Shown here in pieces: positions 30,715 through 40,740 of a DNA stretch of 64,000 nucleotides. Position 1 is the first letter of the stretch. The number at the start of each line of letters is the position of its first letter. The notes below the pieces were generated by a model. That model was given only the letters and a program-made list of their open reading frames with translations, had not been told where the DNA came from and made no database searches. This DNA comes from Gari tellinella (lineage: Eukaryota > Mollusca > Bivalvia > Cardiida > Psammobiidae). Made by a program: the position numbers and the translations under genes. The stretch covers positions 79,663,321 through 79,727,320 of the forward strand of contig OV277857.1 in assembly GCA_922989275.2 (NCBI GenBank), given 5' to 3'.

Positions 30715-31700
30715 TGGAAGCCCTGGAGGGCGCGGTCTCGGCCCTTTTGACTTATGGCTTAATACTTTTGACTTATGACTTATTACTTTTGACTTTTAAG
30801 TAATTATCGCGGGAATTTAGAAATGGAACTTGCAGGAAGTTGGCAATTCCACCAAATATATATCCACACACTAGGTTTAGTAATCCTAGATGGCATAGTA
30901 TAGAAGTTATGCTCCGGTCAATTTTGGGACTGACCGATCGACCGACTAGACGGATGGATTGATGGAATTGTTTGGTTATACGGTATTAAGACATTGAATA
31001 GTTCATGTACCGTTGACGAATGACAAGATAATTATGAGGGATGATCAAAACCACCAACCCGCCCTGTTTTTAAATTTTGTGCAAAGGGAATAATCCCAGT
31101 CAAACAAACAAAAACATCACCTATGACAAGCCCAAGAACCACTGTAAGGTAGGGAGGTCTGTTGCGCACGGCAGACGCAGGGCTGCCATAAGTTGACATA
31201 AACAATATTAAGATTTCCAAATTTGCATTTTCAAGTGCGATTTTACGAATCGTACCTTTTCCCCATCGCCTGTTTCTTGTTTTGTTGACATGTGGCTGCT
31301 GTAAGCAGGCTGAAAGTAAGGCAGAATGCGCCTTAAGGCGCATTCTGCTTTACTTTCAGCCTGCTTTAAGCTACCATGTACTAGAAAAAAAATCCGAAGA
31401 TTTAGGAAAATCCGGAGAAATGGCAGCACTGCAGACGAACCGACGGACCAAGCGATTCCTATATAGCACCCACTACCTATAGTGGTGATATAACATTAAT
31501 AAGATATCGTTTTGACAGAGAAACGCTACTTACATCGACAGAATATGTGTCCTTTCCCACTGGGTTACTTTCAAAATGGCGGTATTGAAATCGTGCGATA
31601 ATGACATTAAAGGCATAAGTGAAAAGTCATAAGTAATAAATCATAAATCATAAGTCAGAATTAATAAGTCATAAGTCAAAAGGGCCCTCCAGGGCTTCCA
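30715..31700. mobile_element. 986-bp TA-target element, TGGAAGCCCTGGAGGG termini
   Basis: The inverted termini TGGAAGCCCTGGAGGG (30715 on) and CCCTCCAGGGCTTCCA (to 31700) are flanked by TA. Next to each end lie short repeats of CTTTTGACTTATGACTTATT in opposite orientation. There is no coding sequence. A second element sits inside (31178-31431). Confidence 0.75.
31178..31431. mobile_element. 254-bp element with CAGGGCTGCCAT termini and the MITE-1 hairpin
   Basis: Termini CAGGGCTGCCATAAG and GAAATGGCAGCACTG, flanked by the direct repeat CAGACG (31172-31177, 31432-31437). Such ends resemble hAT elements, though an 8-bp duplication is not seen. The centre (about 31297-31371) is the MITE-1 H1 hairpin, GCAGGCTGAAAGTAAGGCAG and its complement. 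Confidence 0.65.
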
Positions 31701-31878
31701 TAAAAAATTTAATTAAGACAAAAAAAACATAACAACAACAATATTTGCAGACGATAATGGAGCTCTCACCAAGAACGCGTCACTATGGTTTGACAGGTAG
31801 CTGGAAACAAGATAAATTAGCAATATTTGACAAAGGTAGCTGCTCTAGTTTACTAATGAAAAATTCACTAATCCTATG

Positions 31879-32240
31879 GGAACAGTAGACACAGGTCAGA
31901 GGGCTCATACAGGAGCCCTTTTTGTCATTTTGCACAAAACAAACCCCTAAACATTAAAAATGGAAATCATTTTATTGGAAGCTGGAACTGTCAATTTGAA
32001 GTGTCAGGTGGCAATGCTTTAAATCGTTTATTTTACCCCTGATACTTATAATGGACAATTCCAGTTTCAAATAAAGTCTAGTCCATTTTTGTCTATCAAG
32101 GGTTTGTGTTTTACAATGTAATGCAGAGTATCAAACAATGGAATTGCTGGTTAGAGGACTTTTTTGGGAGCGATATGATCTGGGTCTACTCCGTTTGTAT
32201 AGGACACATGTGTTCCTCACAGGTACAGTGATGGTAAAGA
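31879..32240. mobile_element. Two diverged MITE-2 copies
   Basis: At 31879-32007: GTCAGAGGGCTC-loop-GAGCCC..., AAAATGGAAATC, GGAAGCTGGAACTGTC. At about 32033-32240, in the opposite orientation: GATACTTATAATGGACAATT, AAGTCTAGTCCATTTTTG, GATCTGGGTCTACTCCG. Both lack one hairpin arm or clear TTAA ends. Confidence 0.5.
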
Positions 32241-32299
32241 CAGGCGGCAGCCCGATTTTCCTGTTTATAACTTTAACACATAGTCTGTTTCTAGATTTT

Positions 32300-32446
32300 A
32301 AGACACGTAATGCTTAAAGTAGGTTGAAATTAAAGCAGAATGCGCCTTAAGGCGCATTCTGCTTTACTTTCAGCCTGTTTAAGCTTCCATAGATTGGAAT
32401 AAAAATCCGAATATTTCGGAAAAATCCGGAGAAATGGCAGCCCTGT
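32300..32446. mobile_element. MITE-1-type hairpin with GGCAGCCCTG flank
   Basis: The H1 hairpin at about 32312-32386 (GCTTAAAGTAGGTTGAAATT and complement) is followed by AAAAATCCGAATATTTCGGA...GAAATGGCAGCCCTG, the same flank as the 31178-31431 element rather than the usual MITE-1 flank. The left end is unclear. Confidence 0.5.
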
Positions 32447-32788
32447 ATGGAACGAGTATACTCGTCGCTAGTGCTCAATGAGCTAACTCCGTGTTGAATG
32501 TGGTTTACGATAAATATATTGTTGAATATAAGATGGAAATAGCACAGATTGAAAATAACCAAGACCTATGTTCACTGCTACATAATAACAAAATAGCCCA
32601 TCTGATAATTATGATAATATATTCGTATTGTATTTGATCTTGTTATAATTCTACTACATTGTGTATTTGGTTAACGTTTTGGAAAAAATCATTTTGTGAA
32701 CGATTTCGTGATCTTACTCACAGGTGCGAGCTTAGTGGATTTTTTTTCGTATTCTATATACTTTATATATCATACGAGGAATGAAATG

Positions 32789-33185
32789 CAGTAAAACCTT
32801 TCTAGTACGACCATTAAATTGTGTTTATTATCAAGTGTTTACAAGTGGCTTTTGACTGCTTAAAGCAAGGTCGCGGTCAAACAGAAAAGTCCTTAATGAG
32901 TTTTCTGTTTTACTGTCACCTTGCTTTAACTCTTTCCCCCATAGAAGCGACTTTTAGCGTATTTAATTTATTTCTCCGCTGAAGAAAATAGTTCCAGTTT
33001 ATACCCTCATGAACATTTACCATTACAAATATTTTGTATAGCCTAGCAGATTTTAGCTTTACTTTCAACCTGCTTTAAGTGGACACCTGTCTTCAAAACT
33101 AGAAGCAGGCTATGAGGTAAAGGGTTAAGCTGTCACCAGTCTTTTATTCAGTGAATTAGCCTTCAATTTAGTGGTCAATTTACTG
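32789..33185. mobile_element. MITE-3 copy interrupted by a MITE-1
   Basis: It begins CAGTAAAACCTTTCTAGTAC and ends AGTGGTCAATTTACTG, followed by TA. The hairpin CAGAAAAGTCCTTAATGAGTT... lies at about 32859-32929. A MITE-1 inserted at the TTAA of the hairpin's right arm (…CCTTGCTTTAA). Confidence 0.75.
32930..33124. mobile_element. MITE-1 nested in MITE-3, one hairpin arm lost
   Basis: Flanked by TTAA on both sides (32926-32929, 33125-33128): CTCTTTCCCCCATAGAAG ... GCTATGAGGTAAAGGG. Only the right arm of the H1 hairpin remains (CTTTACTTTCAACCTGCTTTA at about 33058). Confidence 0.75.
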
Positions 33186-33340
33186 TATAAGGTACTGATA
33201 GATATACTATTTTAAAATTGGCGTATTTAATCATTTTGAATATATTTTGGATGAAAAGTGTAAGTAGTTTTCAACAATGAAATGCCGATGTTGATATACC
33301 AAAGAAGCAATTACACCCTCAGTCAAGTGTCAACAGCGTG

Positions 33341-33591
33341 TTAACCCTTTGGACCCTAGTCCCGCATATAGGCGTCCTTTTCAAACAGTGTACATGTGAA
33401 TAGTACACTTGTCCTATGCAAACAGTGAAGACCCAGATCAGAGGGCTCCGAAAGGAGCCCTCTGATCAGGGTCTTCACTGTTTGTCATAATGCCAAACAT
33501 TGACAAAAACAACCCTTAAAAGTCCGAAATGGACTAGACTTAAATGGAAACTGGAATTGTCCATTTAAAGTTTTAGGGAGGAAAGAGTTAA
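33341..33591. mobile_element. MITE-2, complete 251-bp copy
   Basis: TTAA at both ends. TTAACCCTTTGGACCCTAGT, AGGCGTCCTTTTCAAACAGT; central hairpin CAAACAGTGAAGACCCAGAT...GGAGCCC at about 33420-33483; then TGGACTAGACTTAAATGG, GGGAGGAAAGAGTTAA. Nearly identical to the copies at 58032 and 58715. Confidence 0.9.
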
Positions 33592-34606
33592 AGAGTTTTG
33601 AGCTCAATTTGTCAACTGATTGCGATTAAACTGGTACATCTAAGGGACCATCTAGTTACCCCACTATGCCCAGCATCACTGTAGGACTGAACTACTCACG
33701 CAAAAAGTTTGCGTAAGTCAAAATTTTAAATTTTAAATAATAATTTTTATTATCACTTGCTACAAACACATTTTTGCGATGTATTGAAAAAAGAGCCAAA
33801 GAAACTTCCGAGAAGCATCCAAAGACAGGAAATGGCCACGGAAGGTAAGACAAACGATGCATCGTGCACATATTTCTTCCTCTATAAAAGTCATTATGTG
33901 TTTTTCTAAAAATCGGGCTTCGTTATTCCACATGGAATTGATCATACCTTAAGTCCGTGTATATTGATTTGCAAAACAATTTTGTTTGTAGCCGTTACAC
34001 TGAACAAAAATTTGGAGAATGACCCGATCGAAAACGAAAGTAGACAAAAAACACCTCTGATCAATGTTTTATTCCGAATTTCATTACTTTAAGCATAAAA
34101 CATTATTGCTTGGTAGATACTTGTTTGATTTTTAATCATATTACGTTTACAAATCATTAAATTCCCGTCATACTCGCGAATTTATCGATTGAGATGGAGC
34201 CTGCGTTATAGAAAGGGAGCCAATATGCCGAGAGGGAGCCACTAATGAACGCATTTCAAGTAGTATGAGCAAATGTGCAAATTACTTCTTCTTCGAAAAA
34301 GACGTTGATTTGTTTGGTGTCAAACTATTTAGAACACAGTAACATATCTGTAAAATAACGAATTCAATGAATAAAATTTGGTGACCATTTTTATTACTAA
34401 AAAAGAGAAATATATCGCATAAAACTCAAGCTTGTACGTTTGTTATTAAAAGAAATATCTTGCTTATCCTTATCAGCTAGGATTTAATTAAAAATCGACA
34501 CTGTTCCAATTTTTTTTATTTATTAAATTACCGGTATTAAATAACTGATAGAAATATAAAGTGAATTGTTGCAAATTGTCTTAAGCTCGCATATTTATAT
34601 TTCCAG

Positions 34607-35143
34607 ATGGATGTATTTAAAAGACAACGTAAGACACTCTTGACATCAAAAAAGCATTTCAAGTCACGAGCAAGGGTAAACATAGGAAGACTGACATTGA
34701 CAAGCACACCAATCTCAAATCGAAAAAGAACCATCCACTGCAGAAAACTAACACCCTTTAGATCACCATTTACTAAGCGACCAAAATTGTCACCAGTTAA
34801 TCGCAGCTACTCCATCTGTTCCCCTTCAAAGAGACCGGCCAAAATTCATTTAGATTTTTCAACCACCCATAAAGATGAATCAACCATTTTGTATTCAGAT
34901 ATTGCAACCACTAGCCCATCTTCGTCTGAGATAGACTTCAATTTTGATGAGTTGTGCCCGTCTTATGAGAAGCCACGTGGTGAAGCATATGCTACATTCC
35001 TTGATGCATTGATAGTCTTCAAGGAACACAATGTTGATACCGACATTACAACTTTCTTAAAACTGGTGTATCCCACTCGAATTAAAAGGAGCCTTCTAAA
35101 TATATTTTCTAGCATATTCATATTGATTTTTGTTTCATTTTAA
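34607..35143 (+). CDS. Uncharacterised 178-residue ORF inside the long-arm element
   Basis: ATG at 34607 directly follows TTATATTTCCAG, which looks like a splice acceptor, so this may be one exon of a longer gene. The first 75 residues are strongly basic (MDVFKRQRKTLLTSKKHFK; RKRTIHCRKLTPFRSPFTK). The middle is Ser/Thr-rich and acidic (SDIATTSPSSSEIDFNFDE), and the end is GEAYATFLDALIVFKEHNVD followed by a hydrophobic tail. I recognise no family and no DDE-type catalytic core. It could be a DNA-binding or accessory protein of the element, or an eroded piece of its transposase. Confidence 0.45.
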   Translation: MDVFKRQRKTLLTSKKHFKSRARVNIGRLTLTSTPISNRKRTIHCRKLTPFRSPFTKRPKLSPVNRSYSICSPSKRPAKIHLDFSTTHKDESTILYSDIATTSPSSSEIDFNFDELCPSYEKPRGEAYATFLDALIVFKEHNVDTDITTFLKLVYPTRIKRSLLNIFSSIFILIFVSF

Positions 35144-35967
35144 AGCGTTTTCCAACATATAAATTGTTATTCTAAATTAAAATTTACGTTCAGCATTTGA
35201 AATAAATCTACAAATTTCATCTTCCCGTTAATCTAAAAGTATGTAATATACTCATCCATTTTCTTCTCCATTTGTCTTCCGTTAGACTTAACATTATGTA
35301 TGCTTGCTGTTTTGTTGAACGACCGTGTGGTTTATATAAAGCTAGTGTCTCCTGTATTACTCATATCTTTACTTTAAATATCGAGCTATTACAGTTACTT
35401 CAATGTTTAAAAAAAATGAAATTCTCAATGTGTTTTTGAAACATAATCAGTTTGTGCATACGTTGGCTCCATCTCTGCATCTTCGCTCCCTCTCCATAAC
35501 ACAGGCTCCTTCTCAATCGATTAAATTGGCCAGCAAGACATGGTTATAATGATTGATAAAGTAATATGATGCAAAATCAAACAAGTATCTATCAATCAAT
35601 AAAGCTCCACGCTTTAACTGATGGGAATCGGAATAAAACATTGAACAGGGGCGTTTTTGTCTACTTTCGGTTTTGATCGGGTCATTCTCCAAATTTTGGT
35701 TCAATGTAACGGCTACAAATAAAATTGTTTTGCAAATCAATCAACACAGACTTAAGGTATGATCAATTCTATGTGGAATGACGAAGCCCGATTTTTGAAA
35801 AAACACTCAATGACTTTTTTAGAGGAAGAAATATGTGCACGATGCATTGTTTGTCTTACCTTTCGTGGCCATATCCTGTCTTTGGATGCTTCTCGGAAGT
35901 TTCTTTGGCTCTTTTTTCAATACATCGCGAAAATGTGAGGGAGCCAGAGATTACAGGGCGTGAAACA

Positions 35968-36035
35968 GCAAATAGCCAGATCAGAGGACGCGCTTGTAGC
36001 GCGTCCTCTGATCTGACTATTTGCTGTTTGCAAAC
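35968..36035. other. Hairpin in the right arm of the long-arm element
   Basis: CAAATAGCCAGATCAGAGGA-CGCGC, a TTGTA loop, then the complement to CTATTTGCTGTTTG. The left arm lacks it, so it is a later insertion. Its GATCAGAGG part resembles the MITE-2 hairpin. Confidence 0.65.
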
Positions 36036-36748
36036 GTTTTGACTTACGCAAACATTTTGCGTAAGTAGTTTAGTAAAACGGGCCCCAGGGCCTGACGAGA
36101 TCCATAATCAGATACTACATGCAGCGGCTGAAGAACTAGCACCCATCTTAACCAGTATATGCCAAACATTCAATCAACTCAGGACAGGTCCCAAAAGACT
36201 GGAGAGAGGCTAATGTTGTACCGATTTATAAAAAAAGAGACCGCCACATCCCTGCAAACTACAGGCCAGTGTCGTTAATATCGGTTACATGTAAATTACT
36301 AGAGCACATAATGCATAGCAATATCATGACACACTTTGACAGACACAACATTCTATGTAACAACCAGCATGGGTTTAGAAAACTTCGTTCATGCGAGAGC
36401 CAACTAATTGAGACAATTGATAACATTGCCAAACAACTCAATAGCAAGAATGACGAGGTGGATGTCATCCTGCTCGACTTTGAGAAGGCGTTTGACAAGG
36501 TCCCACACTCCAGATTATTGTATAAACTTGACTTCTACGGCGTAAGAGTCCCTATCAAAGCATGGACCAAGTCATTCCTCAGCAACAGGAAGCAATAAGT
36601 TGTTCGAGCTAAATCTTCTCAAGACGATGTAATCTCCGGTGTCCCTCAAGGAATCGTGTTAGGCCCGTTGTTGTTCCTGGCCTACATAAATGACATGCCA
36701 GAGTGTACTTCGTCAGACGTTAGGTTGTTCGCCGATGACAGTCTACTA

Positions 36749-37789
36749 CAGTAAAACCCAGTTATAGTGAACTCTGATACAGTGAATTTCTTGTTATAGT
36801 GAATCGAAATCGATTCCCCGGCGAAAAGCCTCTATAGCCTATACAAAATTTGATGTTTATAGTGAATTTGGTTATAGTGCAGTTTCGTTTATAGTGAATC
36901 AAATCTCAGGTCCCGAAATGATTAAAATTGCATAAAATGCCTGCGTTATAGTGCAGTCGAACCTGGAGGCATAATTAGTTGAGCATGTATGTTTTTGCAT
37001 ACTTTGAAACATTACCTAATCAGAAGATATTTTAGTAAAGTAATAAAAGTAGCTCATTAATTTTATAGATACAATAGTTACAGTAAGATGTTTAAAGTAC
37101 ATTTTTATTTAATTAGAATTGTATAATCTAATAATTGATTAGGCTTAAATTATACAATGTATTTACAATTTACATACATTTAACAAGATCATAGAGATCT
37201 ATTATATAAATCCATTTCAATTTATTTCCTACAATGACACTTAAACACTCAAATGTGTTAATATCACACCTCAAATAACTAATTGTTGAACCATAAATGT
37301 TTGACCATGTGCTAAAAAGTGTTAAAACACTATCTTAAAATCTTTAAATACAGGGTGATAATTGCCGAAGGGAGTCACATTTCATGGTCACTTGTCACAT
37401 AAGACAGGTAGTCTCTGATTCAGGTTCAATATCTAGTAAAAACTGGTGAGAGCCTCAAGTAAGGTCACATAAGACAGATAGTCTCTTAAAACAGACGGTC
37501 ACTAAGGCATGTTCGACTGTACACTGAATTAGCCTAAACATATAAAGTTACTTTACATGAATGAATAGTTATTATTTACTGTTGTATAACATGTATTTCA
37601 CTTAAATACAGATTCAGCTACACATACATGTACATGTAGATCTATGCACTGTACATATACAAGTATATGAATCCATATTTGAGTTGAAAAATTATAGCGA
37701 ATTATTTCACTATATCAATATAGTGAAGTATGCTTATAGTGAAGTAAATCTGGTGGTCCCCTGAAATTCACTATATCAGAGTTTTACTG
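36749..37789. mobile_element. 1041-bp TA-target element inserted in the CR1 RT
   Basis: Termini CAGTAAAACCCAGTTATAGT (36749 on) and ATATCAGAGTTTTACTG (to 37789), flanked by TA (36747-36748, 37790-37791). TATAGTGAA-type repeats fill both ends. Removing it with one TA restores the CR1 frame exactly (FADDSLL-YRYIRR). There is no transposase. A second element is nested at about 36954-37519. Confidence 0.88.
36954..37519. mobile_element. Nested element, CAGTCGAACCTG termini
   Basis: CAGTCGAACCTGGAGGC on the left; CACTAAGGCATGTTCGACTG on the right, followed by TA. The left flank is TG, not TA. Inner direct and inverted pieces of CATAAGACAGGTAGTCTC occur near the right end. No coding sequence. Confidence 0.5.
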
Positions 37790-38879
37790 TATATAGATAC
37801 ATACGAAGACCTGAGGACACAGCAGCTCTTCAGAAAGATATTGATGCATTGGAACATGGGAGAGAACTTGGCTTATGCGCTTTAATGCCAGCAAGTGCCA
37901 TGTTCTACATATCACACGTGACAATACCAGATCCACAAATTACTCATACCAGTTGCACGGACAAAATCTTGAAGCATAGCAAATATCTTGGAGTCTCTGT
38001 CTCAAACAACCTTTCCTGGGACAATCATCTACATAATGTTGCTGCGAAAGGGAACAGAACACTGGGTCTTGTCAAGAGAAACCTTAAAGAGTGCACACCC
38101 AAAATAAAAACGGCTGGATATATCACGTTAGTTTGCCCAGTCCTCGAGTATGCCAGCACAGTGTGGGACCCACACCTACAGACACACATGCATACACTGG
38201 AACAAATCCAGAGGAGAGCCGCCAGATTCGTCACAAATGACTATACCTCGCAAACCCCAGGCTGTGTGACAGTCTGACAGACATGCTGAGAAGGGAGCAG
38301 GCAAGGCTACTGATGCTCTACCGTATCCAGCATTCTCTGATCGATATCCCAAAAGAAGAGTATTTGAGGGGCGATACCAGGACAAGGGCCCGCTTTACCC
38401 AGCAGCGTAACAACCCACTGCACTCAAATACCTTCTTCCCAAAGACCATCGGATGCTGGAACCGGCTGCCTGCCACAGTCACTGCTGCGGAATCCTAAGA
38501 TGAGTTCCGGAACAGACAGACTGCATCCTACCCATAGACCCCACCCCCTGTACATAGTTTTAACCAAACTTTAGACCGTTTTTAAGCATGATCCACCTCA
38601 CCATGCACTTAGTTGCCCAGAGCCTTAATACTTTCCGGAAGGATCCCGGCTCTTGTAATGGAAGAAGAAGAAAAGCACGTGCTCTTTCCCCACAACGGCC
38701 TTCCGAACAACGGTTCCCCCTTTACAACAATGGTGCCACTGTTTCTCCAAGACTAAATATTATGTGTAACCGTTTCACTGTTGCAATATCGTCTGCTTAA
38801 AATTGTCGTCTGCTACTTTTTCTCAAAGTAACGTTTGGGATATTTCGACAAACTGTTTGCAAACGTAAAAACCAAGCAC

Positions 38880-38940
38880 TCTAAGACAGACAGACAGACA
38901 GTCACGCAGGCAGGCAGGCAGACAGAAAGACAAACATATT
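38880..38940. repeat. Microsatellite (GACA)n / (GGCA)n
   Basis: CTAAGACAGACAGACAGACAGT, then CAGGCAGGCAGGCAGACAGA. Confidence 0.85.
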
Positions 38941-39089
38941 TAAATGAGTGTCAAAAAGTTTGATAAGCAAGTGTTGGCTTCCATAGGAGTTTTTTGATTT
39001 ATTTTCATCTTGCTTTAAGCGCATGTTTAGTGTCAAGATAAAAAATTCAGTACATTCAAGTCCGGTAAGTCAACATTCATTAAACAAAT

Positions 39090-40035
39090 CTGTAGAGGAT
39101 ATTTGAGAACAATTATCAACCTCCATTTCAACTGGTATTGCTAAGTTTGTACCAACAAAAAGGGTCAGTGGAAAAAGGTCTCTTCCCTGGATTACTCAAC
39201 CAATCAAACGATTGATCAGGAGAAGAGATCGTTTATATGCCAAGTCCAAGAAAAATGGAACTAGCAAAACCAGAGCATCGTTCTTAAAGGTCAAACACAC
39301 AGTAAAGAAGCACATCAAATCTTCTTACAATGGTTTCCTAGAATATATCTTAGGAGTAAACCAAGATGAAAATAATAAACCAGGATCACAGTTTAACCCC
39401 AAAAAGCTTTTTAGTCTTATAAAAAGTGCTAAGCAGGATGCTTCTGGTATTTCTCCACTCAGGGATAACTCTACTGGTGTCATTCAGACTTCAAATTCAG
39501 ATAAGGCAAACTTACTCAACAGACAGTTTCAGTCTGTGTTTTCCCCTTTGGCTCCTATTTCTCTTTCCCAGGCATGTCTGTCATCTGTATCCAACTTTAA
39601 ACTCCCCTCCCCTGTAAATCATAAATCTTACCCTGGCATGCCAGACATCAGTGTGAGTGTTCAAGGAGTGGAGAAATTATTGAAAAATTTAAAACCAGAT
39701 AAAGCTGCTGGACCTGACGACATCAAGCCACTAGTGCTAAAAATCTCTACAAGCAGATTGCTCCTGTCTTGCAGCTCCTTTTCCAAAAGTCAATTGATAC
39801 AGGTAAGATCCCCAATATCTGGACATCTGCAAATGTCACACCCCTATTTAAAAAAGGCAACAAGGAAGACCCAGCTAATTATCGTCCAATTTCATTAACT
39901 TGCATCCTTTGTAAAACCCTTGAACATATTATTGCATCCAAGCTCACTGAACATTTTAACAAGCATAACATTCTATATGATTTGCAGCATGGTTTTTAGG
40001 CAAAAACGTTCATGTGAGACTCAGCTATTACAACT
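39090..40035 (+). pseudogene. CR1-type LINE, second copy, left half
   Basis: The frame from 39212 gives RRRDRLYAKSKKNGTSKTRA, FNPKKLFSLIKSAKQDASG, LLNRQFQSVFSP and LLKNLKPDKAAGPDDIKPL. After a frameshift near 39750 it gives MQLLFQKSIDTGKIPNIW, FKKGNKEDPANYRPISLTC and LYDLQHGF; a one-base insertion then separates RQKRSCETQLLQL. It stops at 40035 where the large LINE has inserted; the right half resumes at 48399. The 5' end is truncated. Confidence 0.8.
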
Positions 40036-40740
40036 CAGTTTCAGTTTCAGTTTCAGTTTATTCAAAATGTGCATAAGTCCTGCTATTTGCAGGCAACATC
40101 AGCGACAAAACATATGATATAAACATCAAGCCACGTGAACCACAGTGCATAGTCCCCGTATCATGTCTGGAAAACGACATTTTTGTGAAAAGATGCATAC
40201 TATTATTGTTACTTAAAGTGTAGTAAAACTTACATTTTATTAACATGAGAATGACGCTCTACTTGCGCTAATTCGCCTTGAAAATGTTGTATCTTTGAAT
40301 TCAAGGGAGACGTCAATCACCATATTTAATTCATATCACTTGACAACTCGTAGAATTAAACTATAAAGGAACGATTAAATGAATTTTTATATCTGGAATA
40401 TATGAATCGTCAAACATATTACGGGCATTAAGCGCTGTGTTTCTATATTTTCCCCAAGAAAGTCCATATTATTTTATACAAATGAACGATTTTACATCGC
40501 AATGATTTACATGATCAAAACATTACAGTTAACGTACAAAAACAAGTTGAACATTTTGCTCAGTCTGATTTTGTATGCATACAGTTACGAATGTAAACAC
40601 ATAAAGTGATTGGTCTCATATAGTACGCAATACACTTAAATTATCATTCTAATGTGAATACCGTTCAGTTTTAGTTTGAGTGAAACCTTGACAAATATTG
40701 TGGTTTTATGAGAAATCACTCAGCATGTTTATGAAAGGCT

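Larger units (their letters stand above)
33686..36074. mobile_element. 2.4-kb element with about 500-bp inverted arms and one ORF
   Basis: Outer ends ACTGAACTACTCACGCAAAA (33686) and the inverted TTTTGCGTAAGTAGTTTAGT (to 36074). The arms continue inward for about 500 bp: ATACATCGCGAAAATG/ CATTTTTGCGATGTAT, AGAGCCAAAGAAACTTCCGA, GATGCATCGTGCACATATTT, AATCGGGCTTCG and GAATGACCCGATC recur in inverted form. The unique centre (about 34261-35450) carries a 178-codon ORF. The right arm has an extra hairpin. The superfamily is not determined; long arms recall MULE or fold-back elements. Confidence 0.7.
36078..38665 (+). pseudogene. CR1-type LINE, RT and 3' end, split by a 1041-bp element
   Basis: RT text begins GPDEIHNQIL (36090), with a frameshift near 36170, then VPKDWREANVVPIYKK, IPANYRPVSLISVTCKLLEH, ILCNNQHGFRKLRSCESQ, VILLDFEKAFDKVPHSRLLY, a TAA stop after [27 protein letters not shown] and LFADDSLL, then (after the insertion) YRYIRRPEDTAALQKDI, LGVSVSNNLSWDNHL, VCPVLEYASTVWDPHLQ and NTFFPKTIGCWNRLP. 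It ends with a GAAGAAGAAGAAA tail at about 38660. The 5' end, with the endonuclease, is missing. Confidence 0.85.
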
